NCBI GenBank assembly: GCA_030690415.1
Contig: JAUYGZ010000026.1
Span: 1-62,401 of the forward strand
DNA: 62,401 nt
Direction: 5' to 3'
DNA from: a bacterium
Lineage (GTDB): Bacteria; Patescibacteriota; Gracilibacteria; JAUYGZ01
How positions within the stretch are numbered: position 1 is the first letter of the stretch; every line of letters begins with the position of its first letter. This document shows positions 25,654 through 35,035 of this stretch, piece after piece. A program made the translations under genes and the position numbers. The notes under the pieces are model-generated. The model saw nothing but the letters and a program-made list of their open reading frames with translations, was not told the origin of the DNA and ran no database searches.

Positions 25654-25998
25654 ATGAAAACGACCAAATCATTCTCACGAACCCGGAGAAAACGAAGAAT
25701 CCGGTCAAAAGTCTCCGGAGTCGCTAACCGACCACGCTTGGTCGTATTCCGAAGCAATAACCACATCACCGCCCAGCTGATTGATGACACCAATGGAAAA
25801 ACACTTGTCTCCGCTCACGACATGAAGATCAAGAAAGGAAACAAAACCGAACGAGCCCAGCAAGTCGGCTCAGAAATTGGTAAAACTGCTGCATCACAAA
25901 ATATCGAAAAATGCACTTTCGACCGAAACGGATACAAATACCATGGAAGAATTAAAGCACTCGCAGACGCAGCCCGAGAAGCAGGTCTTCAATTCTAA
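25654..25998 (+). CDS. rplR: Large subunit ribosomal protein L18
   Basis: 114 residues. RLVVFRSNNHITAQLIDD and the end FDRNGYKYHGRIKALADAAREAGLQF are typical of this 5S rRNA-binding protein. It is only 9 bp after rplF. Confidence 0.97.
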   Translation: MKTTKSFSRTRRKRRIRSKVSGVANRPRLVVFRSNNHITAQLIDDTNGKTLVSAHDMKIKKGNKTERAQQVGSEIGKTAASQNIEKCTFDRNGYKYHGRIKALADAAREAGLQF

Positions 25999-26026
25999 TC
26001 TCTAAACCCTAAACTCTCAACCATTT

Positions 26027-26644
26027 ATGGCCAAGAAGCAAGCCCCCCGCGGAAAACGAATGATGAAAGAAAAAAAAGAATTCGATGAAGAAGTTCTTCA
26101 GGTCGATCGGGTTACCCGTGTCGTAAAAGGAGGACGTCGTCTCAGTTTTCGAGCAACCGTTATTATCGGAAACCGAAATGGGAAGGTAGCCATTGGAATG
26201 GGGAAATCTACTGAAGTCGCCACGGCTATCAAGAAAGCCGTATCACAAGCCAAAAAGAATATTATTCAAGTACCCATCGTCAACGAAACCATTCCTCATG
26301 ACATACGTGTAAAATTCAAAGCGAACCGACTCCTGATGATTCCTGCCTCAGCTGGTACGGGTATCAAAGCCGGAAGCTCGACACGAAAAATTCTGGAATT
26401 AGCAGGAGTGAAGAATATCCTCTCCAAACGCATGGGATCCAACAACAGAGTTAACCTGGCAAAAGCAACCATAAAAGGATTGTTAATGCTTTCGGAAAAA
26501 GTGAATCCAGACGACATCAGGGCAAAAGCCGAGAACAAAAGACCTCATGTAAAACCTGATCAAAAAAAACCAACCGTTTCAGCGGTAAAAAATGAAAACA
26601 GTGAGGCTATACCAAAAGATGAGAAAACTGAAACTCAAGAATAG
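26027..26644 (+). CDS. rpsE: Small subunit ribosomal protein S5
   Basis: 205 residues. The dsRBD-like N-terminal domain contains VTRVVKGGRRLSFRATVIIG and GMGKSTEVATAIKKAVSQAKK. The C-terminal half has PASAGTGIKAGSSTRKILELAGVKNILSK. A charged ~40-residue tail follows the normal end. rpmD (L30), which normally follows rpsE, is absent; rplO comes next after 48 bp. Confidence 0.98.
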   Translation: MAKKQAPRGKRMMKEKKEFDEEVLQVDRVTRVVKGGRRLSFRATVIIGNRNGKVAIGMGKSTEVATAIKKAVSQAKKNIIQVPIVNETIPHDIRVKFKANRLLMIPASAGTGIKAGSSTRKILELAGVKNILSKRMGSNNRVNLAKATIKGLLMLSEKVNPDDIRAKAENKRPHVKPDQKKPTVSAVKNENSEAIPKDEKTETQE

Positions 26645-26647
26645 AAA

Positions 26648-26688
26648 TCTTTTTCCTACTTCCTACTTTCCTACTTTCCTACTTTTCT
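26648..26688. repeat. CTACTTTC simple repeat before rplO
   Basis: Four imperfect units of CTACTTTC fill the spacer between rpsE and rplO, ending 5 bp before the rplO start. The same kind of run precedes rplB, rpsC and the GH15 gene. Confidence 0.8.
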
Positions 26689-26692
26689 AGAA

Positions 26693-27217
26693 ATGAAACT
26701 CAACGAACTCTCCAAATATAAGACGACCTCCAAACGCCTCGGACGAGGACGCGCCACGGGCAAGGGAAAAACCTCTGGACGAGGAACAAAGGGGCAAAAA
26801 GCCAGAACTGGGAAAAAGATCAGAGCAGGATTTGAAGGAGGTCAGACCCCCATTTTTCAACGACTTCCCAAATACCGAGGGTTCACCAACCCAAATCACA
26901 TCAACTATCAAGTCATCAATGTAAGCGACCTCGAGTCTTTGAGCGAGAAAAAAGTGGATATGGAAACACTCCTCAGCCACCGACTCATAACGAGAAAGAG
27001 TATGCCGGTGAAGCTTTTGGGAAATGGCGAGCTGAGTAAAGCCTTCACAGTCGAGCTCGATCAGGCCAGCAAAAGTGCCATTGAAAAGATCACCAAAGCC
27101 GGAGGGAGCTTTATCTCTACCATGAAACCCAGCAAAAAAGCAGACAAAGCCACAGCTAAACCAAGCAAGTCAACTCCAACACCTCAAGAAAGCACCGTGG
27201 AAGAAGTAGAATCCTAG
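26693..27217 (+). CDS. rplO: Large subunit ribosomal protein L15
   Basis: 174 residues. The Gly/Arg/Lys-rich N-terminal extension (LGRGRATGKGKTSGRGTKGQ) and FEGGQTPIFQRLPKYRGF are diagnostic. The last ~30 residues are Lys/Thr/Ser-rich and acidic at the end, beyond the usual family length of about 145. It directly precedes secY, the normal spc order. Confidence 0.97.
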   Translation: MKLNELSKYKTTSKRLGRGRATGKGKTSGRGTKGQKARTGKKIRAGFEGGQTPIFQRLPKYRGFTNPNHINYQVINVSDLESLSEKKVDMETLLSHRLITRKSMPVKLLGNGELSKAFTVELDQASKSAIEKITKAGGSFISTMKPSKKADKATAKPSKSTPTPQESTVEEVES

Positions 27218-27238
27218 CAACATAACAGTCCTTCCTTT

Positions 27239-28540
27239 ATGAGAAAATTCATCCAAATCTGGCAGAACAAAAGCCTCAGAAAAAAAATCCTCTTCACGCT
27301 GTTTGCCATCCTAGTTTACCGTTTCGCATCCGCAATCAGCGTCCCTGGAGTGAATTTGGAAGCCATTAAAACAGTCTTTGACCAGAACCAGATTTTAGGG
27401 GTGTTTTCGGTCTTTACCGGAGGAAGCGCTGAAAACTTCTCCATCATGCTGATGGGAGTTTCACCGTATATCAACGCATCCATCATCATGCAGCTCATGA
27501 CGGTGGTTATTCCCAAACTAGAAAGCCTCAAGCATGAAGGCGCACAAGGTCAACGTGTCATCAACCGATGGACCCGATACCTTACCCTACCACTCGCCAT
27601 TCTCCAGAGCTATGGAATGATCCTGCTCCTCAACACATCTGCCGCCCAAGCAGGAGCGGTACTCATCGATGATATCACCAATATTATGAGCATTCTTCCT
27701 CTGATGATCAGCGTCACCACCGGAACCATTTTTCTGATGTGGTTAGGTGAACTCATTACCGAAAGAGGGATCAGCAATGGAATATCCCTGATCATTTTTG
27801 CCGGTATCGTGGCAACTGTCCCCTCGGTCATCGGCCAAACCCTGGGTCTGGCAGCCTTTGACGAAACGAAATACCTGCCCTTCATTCTCATCACCATTAT
27901 TACGCTTCTCCTGACGGTTCTGGTGATCCTAGTAGCGGAAGCATATCGAAACGTACCCATTACCTACGGAGGATCGGGACAGAAGGGTGTGACCAAAGGA
28001 GGAATCCCTATAAAAATCAACCAGGCCGGTATGATTCCTATTATCTTTGCCTTTTCTCTCATCACCTTCCCGACCCTGGTAGCTCAATTTTTCCGTGGAA
28101 ATTCCGTCGCGGACTGGATCATCGTAAACTTTGGAGGCTCAGAATTGGGAGGACTCTACATGGCATCACTGTTCATATTCGTGATGGCCTTTACCTTCTT
28201 CTACGTCTCGATCACCTTCAATCCCGAACAAGTCGCTGAAAACATTCAAAAACGAGGCGGCTACATTCCGGGCGTTCGTCCTGGAAAAGAGACCATCACT
28301 TATCTATCCAGAGTTTCCAATCGGCTCAACCTCTGGGGAGGTCTTTTCATCGGTTTTCTCGCGGCAGGTCCTCTGCTCCTCCAAAAAATCTTCCAAGACA
28401 TCAATCTGGGGACCGCGCAGCTCCTTATGTCGGGAAGTGGTATCATTATCATTGTGGGAGTCATCCTGGAGCTTTCTCGTCAGGTTGACACCCAACTGAT
28501 GCAGGAAGACTACGATAAATACCTCAAAACAGCAGGGTAG
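27239..28540 (+). CDS. secY: Protein translocase subunit SecY
   Basis: 433 residues with ten expected transmembrane helices. Conserved parts include VPGVNLEAIKTVFDQNQILG, SPYINASIIMQLM, TYGGSGQKGVTKGGIPIKINQAGMIPIIFA and NIQKRGGYIPGVRPG. It forms the channel through which the many signal-peptide proteins of this window are exported. adk and map, which usually follow, are found 15 kb away on the other strand. Confidence 0.98.
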   Translation: MRKFIQIWQNKSLRKKILFTLFAILVYRFASAISVPGVNLEAIKTVFDQNQILGVFSVFTGGSAENFSIMLMGVSPYINASIIMQLMTVVIPKLESLKHEGAQGQRVINRWTRYLTLPLAILQSYGMILLLNTSAAQAGAVLIDDITNIMSILPLMISVTTGTIFLMWLGELITERGISNGISLIIFAGIVATVPSVIGQTLGLAAFDETKYLPFILITIITLLLTVLVILVAEAYRNVPITYGGSGQKGVTKGGIPIKINQAGMIPIIFAFSLITFPTLVAQFFRGNSVADWIIVNFGGSELGGLYMASLFIFVMAFTFFYVSITFNPEQVAENIQKRGGYIPGVRPGKETITYLSRVSNRLNLWGGLFIGFLAAGPLLLQKIFQDINLGTAQLLMSGSGIIIIVGVILELSRQVDTQLMQEDYDKYLKTAG

Positions 28541-28574
28541 AAGGCAAGAAAGCTATCGGTAATGCCTGATCACT

Positions 28575-28823
28575 ATGCGATTTATCTACTTCATTCTTCT
28601 CTTCGCAGCCGGACTTGGAATGATTATTTACCGTGAAAAAATACAGCGTTTCACGGGGAACATCGCCTTTGCGGAAAAATGGTTGGGAGAAGGCGGAACC
28701 TTCAATCTCTATCTATTCTTCGGCATATTCTTGATCTTTATCTCCGTCGCCTACGTCACGGGAACTCTTGATACCTTCATATCATCAACAGCAGGCAGGT
28801 TTATTTTGGTACCGGGACAATAA
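28575..28823 (+). CDS. Small two-helix membrane protein
   Basis: 82 residues with predicted membrane segments FIYFILLFAAGLGMIIY and LYLFFGIFLIFISVAYVTG, connected by a short polar loop with WLGEGGT. No family recognised. It lies 34 bp after secY and probably belongs to the operon's end; function unknown. Confidence 0.7.
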   Translation: MRFIYFILLFAAGLGMIIYREKIQRFTGNIAFAEKWLGEGGTFNLYLFFGIFLIFISVAYVTGTLDTFISSTAGRFILVPGQ

Positions 28824-28827
28824 ATAA

Positions 28828-28864
28828 TGGTAGAGCTTCATTGACGAGACTCGAACCTCGAACC
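28828..28864 (-). pseudogene. tRNA 3'-half remnant
   Basis: On the minus strand, CGAGGTTCGAGTCTCG reads as a T-arm, and the segment ends in GCTCTACCA like a tRNA acceptor end with CCA. It aligns with the 3' half of the adjacent tRNA-Ala (AATGGTRGAGCT... GACTCGAACC on the plus strand). No 5' half is found, so it looks like a degraded partial copy. Confidence 0.5.
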
Positions 28865-28902
28865 AAATGGTGCGACACCATGAGCGAACGAAGTGAGTCG
28901 AA

Positions 28903-28979
28903 TGGTGGAGCTGAAGGGACTCGAACCCTTGACCCCCTGCGTGCAAAGCAGGTGCTCTAGCCAACTGAGCTACAGCCCC
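28903..28979 (-). tRNA. tRNA-Ala (UGC), with encoded CCA
   Basis: The acceptor strands GGGGCTG and CAGCTCC pair with the G3-U70 wobble that identifies tRNA-Ala. Anticodon loop TTTGCAC gives anticodon TGC, flanked by CCTGC/GCAGG. The T-arm contains GGTTCGAGTC. Discriminator A and CCA are encoded in the DNA. It lies on the minus strand downstream of mfd. Confidence 0.95.
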
Positions 28980-29068
28980 AAGAAAGACAACCTTTAACAA
29001 AGGCTGAACCAATGTAACTATTTTTAGAAAGCCTGTAAAGGCTTCTTCACGATTGAGAAAAGCTTCAA

Positions 29069-32000
29069 TCACTTCTTCCCCAATTTCTCCTGCTTATCAC
29101 TCTTTGCCTTTTCTTTTCTTTCCACAACCTCCTTCTCCAGAGCCAAAAGACTCTCTCTCAACCCTTGAATCCACTTGAAACCCAGGTCCTTCCACGCAAT
29201 CTTCAGTGTTATTCCTGAAATCTGCCAGCGATCATTGTACTGAAGCAAATGGCCAATCTGCATCGGCTCCATGTTTTTCCCCATGGTCAGGACCAGCTCC
29301 CGTTGATTGACGGTACTGAAGGCAGTGCGAAGAGCGATAATCGACGCATTTCGAGCCAGAATCTTCAGCTCGAGCACAGTAAAGAGATTCTTCACCTCCT
29401 TAGGCATTTCACCGTATTCATCATCAAATTCCTCTCTCAGCTCTTTCAAATCATCCAGACGGGTCGCGGAAGACAGTCGCTGGTACGCATTAATCTTTTC
29501 CCGACTCTCTTCTATGTATCCTTCGGAGATAAAAGCTGTAATAGGCAAATCAATAGTGATTTTCTCCAGGTCTTCCAGCTCCTGCGTCACAACCTTTCCT
29601 GCTTTCAGCTCCGCCACCATCTGCTGGAGCAACCGAACAAAGTGACTCACTCCCACCACCGAAATAGCACCACTCTGGCTTACCCCCAGAACATCCCCCG
29701 CCCCTCGGATCTCCAGATCATGCATCGCGATCTGAAACCCTGCTCCCAACTCATTAGCCTCGACAATGGCCCTCAGACGACGCTTGGCATCAGGCTGAAG
29801 CTTTTGCGCGTGGTAAAGGAAATACGCGTAAGCTTGAAGCTTTCCCCTTCCAATACGCCCTCGCAGCTGATACAGCTGGGAAAGTCCAAACTGCTCTGCA
29901 CTGTTCACGATCAGGGTATTGGCATTGGGGAGATCGATCCCATTTTCAATGATAGTGGAAGAGACCAGGATATCGTATTTACCATCCTTGAAGGCCATAA
30001 TACGCTCCTCCAAATCGGAAGCCCTTAGCTTGCCGTGAGCCACCACAATCCGGAGCTTAGGGAAGAGTATCTTAAGCTTTTCTGCCATAGATCCGATCGT
30101 CTGAACCCGATTATGAAGAAAATAAACCTGTCCTCCACGTGCCACTTCCCGATCAACGGCCTCCTTGATGAGAGTGTCGCCAAAACGCCGAACCTCAGTG
30201 ATAATGGGTAAACGACCCGGTGGAGGCGTGGTAATTATAGTGATATCCCGAAACTTATTCAGACTCATATGCAAGGTCCTGGGAATAGGCGTTGCCGTCA
30301 GCGTCAAAATATCGATAGAAGCTCTCATTTCTTTGAGGCGTTCCTTTTGCTTGACCCCGAATCGTTGCTCCTCATCAATGATCACCAGACCCAGGTCTTT
30401 AAAGAGGATATCCGGCTGGAGAAGCCGATGAGTCCCCACCACAATATCCAGTCTCCCCTGAGCCATATCCTTGAGAATCTTCTTTTGCTCGGCATGACTC
30501 CGAAAACGAGAAAGCATTTCAATCCTGACTCCAAAAGGCTCCATGCGCTCTTTGAAGGTCTTAAAGTGCTGATCCGTAAGAATAGTTATCGGTGTAATAA
30601 CAGCCACCTGCTTGCCCCCTCTCACCGCCTTAAAAGCAGCCCGAAGGGCAACCTCAGTCTTCCCAAAGCCAACATCTCCACACACCAGACGATCCATAGG
30701 CCTCTCACCCTCCATATCCCTTTTGACGTCAATAATAGCCCTCATCTGACCCGGGGTCTCCTGATACGGAAAAGTCCGCTCAAACTGTTCCATCTCCTTA
30801 TCATCGGCAAAAAACTGGTGGCCCTTGGCCATTTCCCGCTGGGAATACAGTAACAAAAGCTCCTTGGCAATAGACTCCGCTTCTTTTTTAACCTTACTGG
30901 TAACCATAGACCATTCACCTGATCCCAGGCGAGTCAGCCGAGGTTCTGAATTTCCCACTCCAACATACTTATTGACCTTCTCCGCCTGATCAATGGGAAC
31001 ATACAGCTTATCATTCGCCGCATACTCGATCTTGAGATACTCGCGAGTCATATGATCTATCGTCTGCTGCTCGATACCGAGAAAGCGACCAATACCATGA
31101 TCCACATGCACAACATAATCCCCCTCTTTCAGAGATCGTAAGAACTCCAGATTCACTTTTCTCTGGACCTTCGTAACCTTTTTTCGGATCTGCCGAAAAT
31201 CAAAGATTTCCCGATCCGTCAGCACTGCTATCTTGAGATCAGGGTTTTGAAAGGACTGAGGTATATAAGGAAGATTTTCTGCGTCTTCCAGATGTAAAAA
31301 GCAACTCTCATCAATCACCTCTTGAGCAGAATCTGAATGGAAAGCAACAGAGGACCCCTCACGGGTCGAATAGCGAATTTTTTCTTCTTTCAGGAGCCCC
31401 TTGAGCTCTGCCAGATGCTTAGTGAAAATCATAACTTTCCACGAAGCCCTCTGTTTCTCACGAAGGTCATTGAGAAAATCAAAAACCTCCTGAAACTTGA
31501 GGATGGAGAGATAATACAGATAAAAATAATGATGATCCTCCTCTTCCGGAAAAGCCGTAAACTTGACGAGCGCGGGAAAATGATTCGGAGAAGTCTGAAC
31601 CGATTTCTGAGGAGATTTCTTAGACGATTTTGTTGAAGAAGCCGAAATGGGAACGAATTCTTTTTTTGATTCTTCTTCAAAAACCTTCATTCTATCCCCG
31701 AATTCAACCGATAAATCCACTTCATCATCCACCAGAAGATCCTGAGCCGTGAGAAATTCGAGAAGAGAGGATTTCTCTCGGGCCAGATGAAGAGGAACTA
31801 CGGAAACCGACTCATGCTTCCGCGAAACCATTTGGGTCTCCTGATCAAACTCGTAAAGCCCTGCGATTTCAGCCCCGTCCAGCTCAACCTTAAGAGGTGA
31901 CCTGAGCGTGGGGACAAAAATATTAAGGATTCCTCCCTGCTTATGATAAGTCCCGGGGACCAGGAACTCATCCGCGCAAAACTCATACCCCATCTCCAGA

Positions 32001-32461
32001 AGACGGTTGATGACTTCCATACTATCCAAAATCTCTCCGGTCTTGAGCTCAAGCGTCGATTGACGAATATCCTTGAGAGAAGGAAAAACTCCCAAAAAAG
32101 AGGCGGGATCCATTACCACCACCTTGCGTTCATCCCGAAGGATCGTGTACAGACGAAGCATTTTCTCAAGATCCGCCAGGCTTTCGCCAGGCTGCTGAAC
32201 GAAATTGTGTACCGGCAAAGAGCTCCAAAACCGAAAATTGGAGCAAACCTTATCAGCCTCAGAAGACTCCTCAATAATCCAAAAGAAATTACGTAAACCA
32301 TCCTCAGGTCTCTCAAGCAGCTCAGCATTGGTATGCTGCATCAGTTCAGACAAAAAATACGCTTTGGCACTCAGATTACCAGTACCCGAAAGTGTCAAGC
32401 GGCGATGCTCGAGCAAGTGGTCAATTTGCTTTCGATGAACGTTTTTTGGGAAGAACTGCAT
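29069..32461 (-). CDS. mfd: Transcription-repair coupling factor Mfd
   Basis: 1130 residues, full length. N-terminal UvrB-like region, then the RNA polymerase-interacting CarD-like domain around GDYVVHVDHGIGRFLGIEQQ. The RecG-like motor has Walker A GDVGFGKTEVALRAAFKA, Walker B DEEQRFGVKQKERLK, TATPIPRTLHMSL and QLRGRIGRG. The C-terminal TRCF domain follows. It displaces RNA polymerase stalled at DNA lesions and recruits nucleotide excision repair. No uvrA/B/C gene is in this window. It lies just downstream of dnaN on the same strand. Confidence 0.98.
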   Translation of the reverse strand: MQFFPKNVHRKQIDHLLEHRRLTLSGTGNLSAKAYFLSELMQHTNAELLERPEDGLRNFFWIIEESSEADKVCSNFRFWSSLPVHNFVQQPGESLADLEKMLRLYTILRDERKVVVMDPASFLGVFPSLKDIRQSTLELKTGEILDSMEVINRLLEMGYEFCADEFLVPGTYHKQGGILNIFVPTLRSPLKVELDGAEIAGLYEFDQETQMVSRKHESVSVVPLHLAREKSSLLEFLTAQDLLVDDEVDLSVEFGDRMKVFEEESKKEFVPISASSTKSSKKSPQKSVQTSPNHFPALVKFTAFPEEEDHHYFYLYYLSILKFQEVFDFLNDLREKQRASWKVMIFTKHLAELKGLLKEEKIRYSTREGSSVAFHSDSAQEVIDESCFLHLEDAENLPYIPQSFQNPDLKIAVLTDREIFDFRQIRKKVTKVQRKVNLEFLRSLKEGDYVVHVDHGIGRFLGIEQQTIDHMTREYLKIEYAANDKLYVPIDQAEKVNKYVGVGNSEPRLTRLGSGEWSMVTSKVKKEAESIAKELLLLYSQREMAKGHQFFADDKEMEQFERTFPYQETPGQMRAIIDVKRDMEGERPMDRLVCGDVGFGKTEVALRAAFKAVRGGKQVAVITPITILTDQHFKTFKERMEPFGVRIEMLSRFRSHAEQKKILKDMAQGRLDIVVGTHRLLQPDILFKDLGLVIIDEEQRFGVKQKERLKEMRASIDILTLTATPIPRTLHMSLNKFRDITIITTPPPGRLPIITEVRRFGDTLIKEAVDREVARGGQVYFLHNRVQTIGSMAEKLKILFPKLRIVVAHGKLRASDLEERIMAFKDGKYDILVSSTIIENGIDLPNANTLIVNSAEQFGLSQLYQLRGRIGRGKLQAYAYFLYHAQKLQPDAKRRLRAIVEANELGAGFQIAMHDLEIRGAGDVLGVSQSGAISVVGVSHFVRLLQQMVAELKAGKVVTQELEDLEKITIDLPITAFISEGYIEESREKINAYQRLSSATRLDDLKELREEFDDEYGEMPKEVKNLFTVLELKILARNASIIALRTAFSTVNQRELVLTMGKNMEPMQIGHLLQYNDRWQISGITLKIAWKDLGFKWIQGLRESLLALEKEVVERKEKAKSDKQEKLGKK

Positions 32462-32626
32462 CAGTCAGACACAAAGAGGGAAACTCAATTCAGCATTGAG
32501 TTCGGCCACAAATAAAAAATGATATACGCTAAAAAGGTGCGCTTTGCTTGCTAAGACAGCTTAAGAATAACAGAAAGGAGCTGAAATGCAATAAAAACAC
32601 GACATTTTCATGGAAAGACCAAAAAA

Positions 32627-33733
32627 TCACTGCAGCTTGAGAGGCATAATAATATGCACAAAATCATCCTTTCCAACCGGCTTAAATGCCGCCGGAGACT
32701 TGCTGTCATTGATCCCGAGCTCCACTTGCTCTGAGCCGAGATGTGACAAGATATCCAGGACAAACTCGGAGTTCAGAGCGATGGTCCCCGGATCCCCATC
32801 AAGAGCAATGGGCAGCTCTCCCTCCTCCTCCCCGACCTGAGTGGCAGGAGTCGAGATCCGAAGCTTATCTTTCTGAAAATCAAACAAGACTTTATTGTTA
32901 TTTTCTTTGGCAAAAAGATTAACGCGCTTCACAGCCAAAGACTGGTCATTAGTATACAAACTCGTCGTCGTCTTCAGACTTCGAGGCAAGATCTGCTGAT
33001 AATTGGGGAAATTGCCCTCAATCAATCGGGAATAGAGCTCCAGGTTCCCGATTTCAAACTGCACCTGATTTTTCCCCAAGACGACTCTTACCTTTTCCAC
33101 CCCCTCCTTGGACACAAGCCGGGCAAATTCCTGAATTGCTCGAGTAGGGACAATCGCTGACATCGCCTGAACAACCGGCTGAGAAAGCTGAATTTTCTTT
33201 TCACTCAGTCGAAAACTATCGGTCGCCACCAGAGTGAGGGTTTTCCCCTCGACATCGAAATAGACCCCTGCCAAAACCGGCCGGGTATTGGTCGAGGAAG
33301 CGGCAAAGCTCACCTGACTAACAGACTCGGGAAGCCCTTCCGATTCCAATTCGAAAGAAACGATCTCTTCAATCGAAGAAATCGTAGGATACTCTTCAGC
33401 CGCGATACATTTAATCTTGGTCTTGGAACCGGCTGAATTCATGGCCAGGGTAAGGCCATCTTGTACCGAACACTCGATCTGATCATCCTTAAGAAGATTC
33501 ACATAACCCGAAAACAACTTCGCGGGAACAGTCACTCCTCCCTCATTAACGACCTCAGCCTCCATCCAATAATTGACTGCCATTTCCAGATTCGTTGCTG
33601 AAAAATACACTCTCTTGCCTTCACAGCGAATCAGGATGTTATTCAGGACCGGCAAAGTCACATTAGAATCGATCACATGCGTCACCACGTCCAGAGCATG
33701 TCCAAGAGCATCACGGGAACATTTAAACTTCAT
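32627..33733 (-). CDS. dnaN: DNA polymerase III beta subunit (sliding clamp)
   Basis: 368 residues, three clamp domains. It starts MKFKCSRDALGHALDVVTHV with LPVLNNILIRCEG, and has the domain-2 block TRPVLAGVYFDVEGKTLTLVATDSFRLSEKK. The C-terminal FVHIIMPLKLQ is the usual 'MP(V/M)(R/K)L' end that forms part of the partner-binding pocket. It tethers the replicative polymerase to DNA. dnaA is not adjacent, so this is not obviously an origin region. Confidence 0.98.
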   Translation of the reverse strand: MKFKCSRDALGHALDVVTHVIDSNVTLPVLNNILIRCEGKRVYFSATNLEMAVNYWMEAEVVNEGGVTVPAKLFSGYVNLLKDDQIECSVQDGLTLAMNSAGSKTKIKCIAAEEYPTISSIEEIVSFELESEGLPESVSQVSFAASSTNTRPVLAGVYFDVEGKTLTLVATDSFRLSEKKIQLSQPVVQAMSAIVPTRAIQEFARLVSKEGVEKVRVVLGKNQVQFEIGNLELYSRLIEGNFPNYQQILPRSLKTTTSLYTNDQSLAVKRVNLFAKENNNKVLFDFQKDKLRISTPATQVGEEEGELPIALDGDPGTIALNSEFVLDILSHLGSEQVELGINDSKSPAAFKPVGKDDFVHIIMPLKLQ

Positions 33734-33755
33734 ACAGATGATTAAGACTACAATC

Positions 33756-33784
33756 AGCGTACCAACTTACATCGCCTTTGACAA
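33756..33784 (-). promoter_or_regulatory. dnaN promoter
   Basis: On the minus strand TTGTCA (33784-33779), a 17-bp spacer and TACGCT (33761-33756), 23 bp upstream of the dnaN start. The -10 is imperfect. Confidence 0.45.
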
Positions 33785-33838
33785 CTGCCATAAATAACAC
33801 ATTCAGATACTTGGATCGCAGTAGACTCTGATATTATC

Positions 33839-34696
33839 ATGACACTACAAACAACTATGAGTATCTCGCTCTTTCTCCGCATCGCCTTCCTCTCATCTCT
33901 GCCTGTAACAGAGCACCGGTTTGCAATTCCCCTCTTTCTCAGCTGCAATAAACTGATCGAATCAAACGGCGGAGGCGCTTTGGAAAGCGCGGAAGCTCTC
34001 CCATCCTGGCTCCCTGAAATAATCTTCAGAGCCCTCGACGCTATCGCAAATTGCAGCGGCATGACCGCAGCCACTCCTATCTGGTTTATCTTCACGGCTG
34101 GAGTTATTGGCAATATGATCCCTATTTTCTTTGTTCTCTGGTTCCTTCCCCACCTGACCAAATGGCTTCACGATCACATGGCTCCTCGGATAAATCGCTT
34201 CGTCATCTGGCTGCACGAAATATTTGTAAAAAATAATCGCCTTCATCTGCTCTACCTTTCCGTGATACTCCTGACACTAATAGCCGAAATCACCATTTTT
34301 TGGCTCGGGATAAACGCTTTTATCTGGCATGCCATGGTACTGGTAGCCATACCGCTCTGGGCCTATATCATGTTCATCATTGCCAAAAAGGCTTATCACA
34401 CGGCCCTCGAAGAAACGAGTATCATCCACTGGTTTTATGACAAGGTCAGCAAGGAACACAGTGAGAAATTCTATCGGTGGGGTGCTATCGTCGTGGTTTT
34501 AATCGCCGGCCTCCCTATCCCGGGCACGGGAAGCTGGACAGCCGCACTGGTCGCGTTTCTCTTCAATATGCCCTATTGGAAATCAGTCTGGTACGTCTTC
34601 CTCGGTGTCCTCATGGCCGGCGTCATCATCACCGCCATCTCAACAGGGCTCCTTCACGGAGTTGACGTCATCTCAGGCCTCACCTCTTTTCAGTAA
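33839..34696 (+). CDS. COG2426-type small multidrug export membrane protein
   Basis: 285 residues (an ATG at 33854 would give 280). Four or more hydrophobic segments are visible: TPIWFIFTAGVIGNMIPIFFVLWF, LLYLSVILLTLIAEITIFWL, MVLVAIPLWAYIMFIIA and VVVLIAGLPIPGTGSWTAALVAFLF. The last holds the PxPGTGxWT signature of the family (Sm_multidrug_ex). The early TEHRFAIPL corresponds to the family's E-x-R-x-x-IP motif. An extra ~40-residue polar stretch (ESNGGGALESAEALPS) separates it from the next helix and is unusual. The export role is by family name only. Confidence 0.75.
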   Translation: MTLQTTMSISLFLRIAFLSSLPVTEHRFAIPLFLSCNKLIESNGGGALESAEALPSWLPEIIFRALDAIANCSGMTAATPIWFIFTAGVIGNMIPIFFVLWFLPHLTKWLHDHMAPRINRFVIWLHEIFVKNNRLHLLYLSVILLTLIAEITIFWLGINAFIWHAMVLVAIPLWAYIMFIIAKKAYHTALEETSIIHWFYDKVSKEHSEKFYRWGAIVVVLIAGLPIPGTGSWTAALVAFLFNMPYWKSVWYVFLGVLMAGVIITAISTGLLHGVDVISGLTSFQ

Positions 34697-34721
34697 CGAA
34701 ATTCTTATGCCACTATCAGGT

Positions 34722-35018
34722 TCATTTACCAAGGGAACGTGCTTTCACCACCTTCCTCTGACTCGTCTGCCCCCGCACAACTGAAACCTGGCTTTTGGAG
34801 ACCCCAAACACCTTCGCCAAATAATCACATAAAGCCTTATTCGCCTTCCCTTTTTCAGGAACCGCGACAACTTTTATTTTCAACACCTCCTCTCCTTCAG
34901 CTCCTATCAAAACTCCGGCCAACTCCGTTTTTTGAGCTTTGGGAATAACCTTCACGTTCAGATAGACCATACCCTCCTGTGCTAAATCATGCCGATATGA
35001 ATCGAATTCTTTATCCAT
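34722..35018 (-). CDS. DUF167/YggU-family protein
   Basis: 98 residues. VIPKAQKTELAGVL, LKIKVVAVPEKGKANKALCDYLAKVFGVSKSQVSVVRGQTSQRKVV is the DUF167 core, including the PEKGKAN and G-x-T/S-R/K motifs. The role of the family is not settled. The N-terminal 16 residues before MVYLNVKV are probably a short extension; ATG at 34970 is an alternative start. Confidence 0.85.
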   Translation of the reverse strand: MDKEFDSYRHDLAQEGMVYLNVKVIPKAQKTELAGVLIGAEGEEVLKIKVVAVPEKGKANKALCDYLAKVFGVSKSQVSVVRGQTSQRKVVKARSLGK

Positions 35019-35035
35019 AAAAAAAAACTTTCAGA

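Noticed and set aside
32627-33784. Replication origin near dnaN
   Set aside because: dnaA, DnaA-box clusters and gyrase genes are not seen around it; dnaN is paired with mfd instead.
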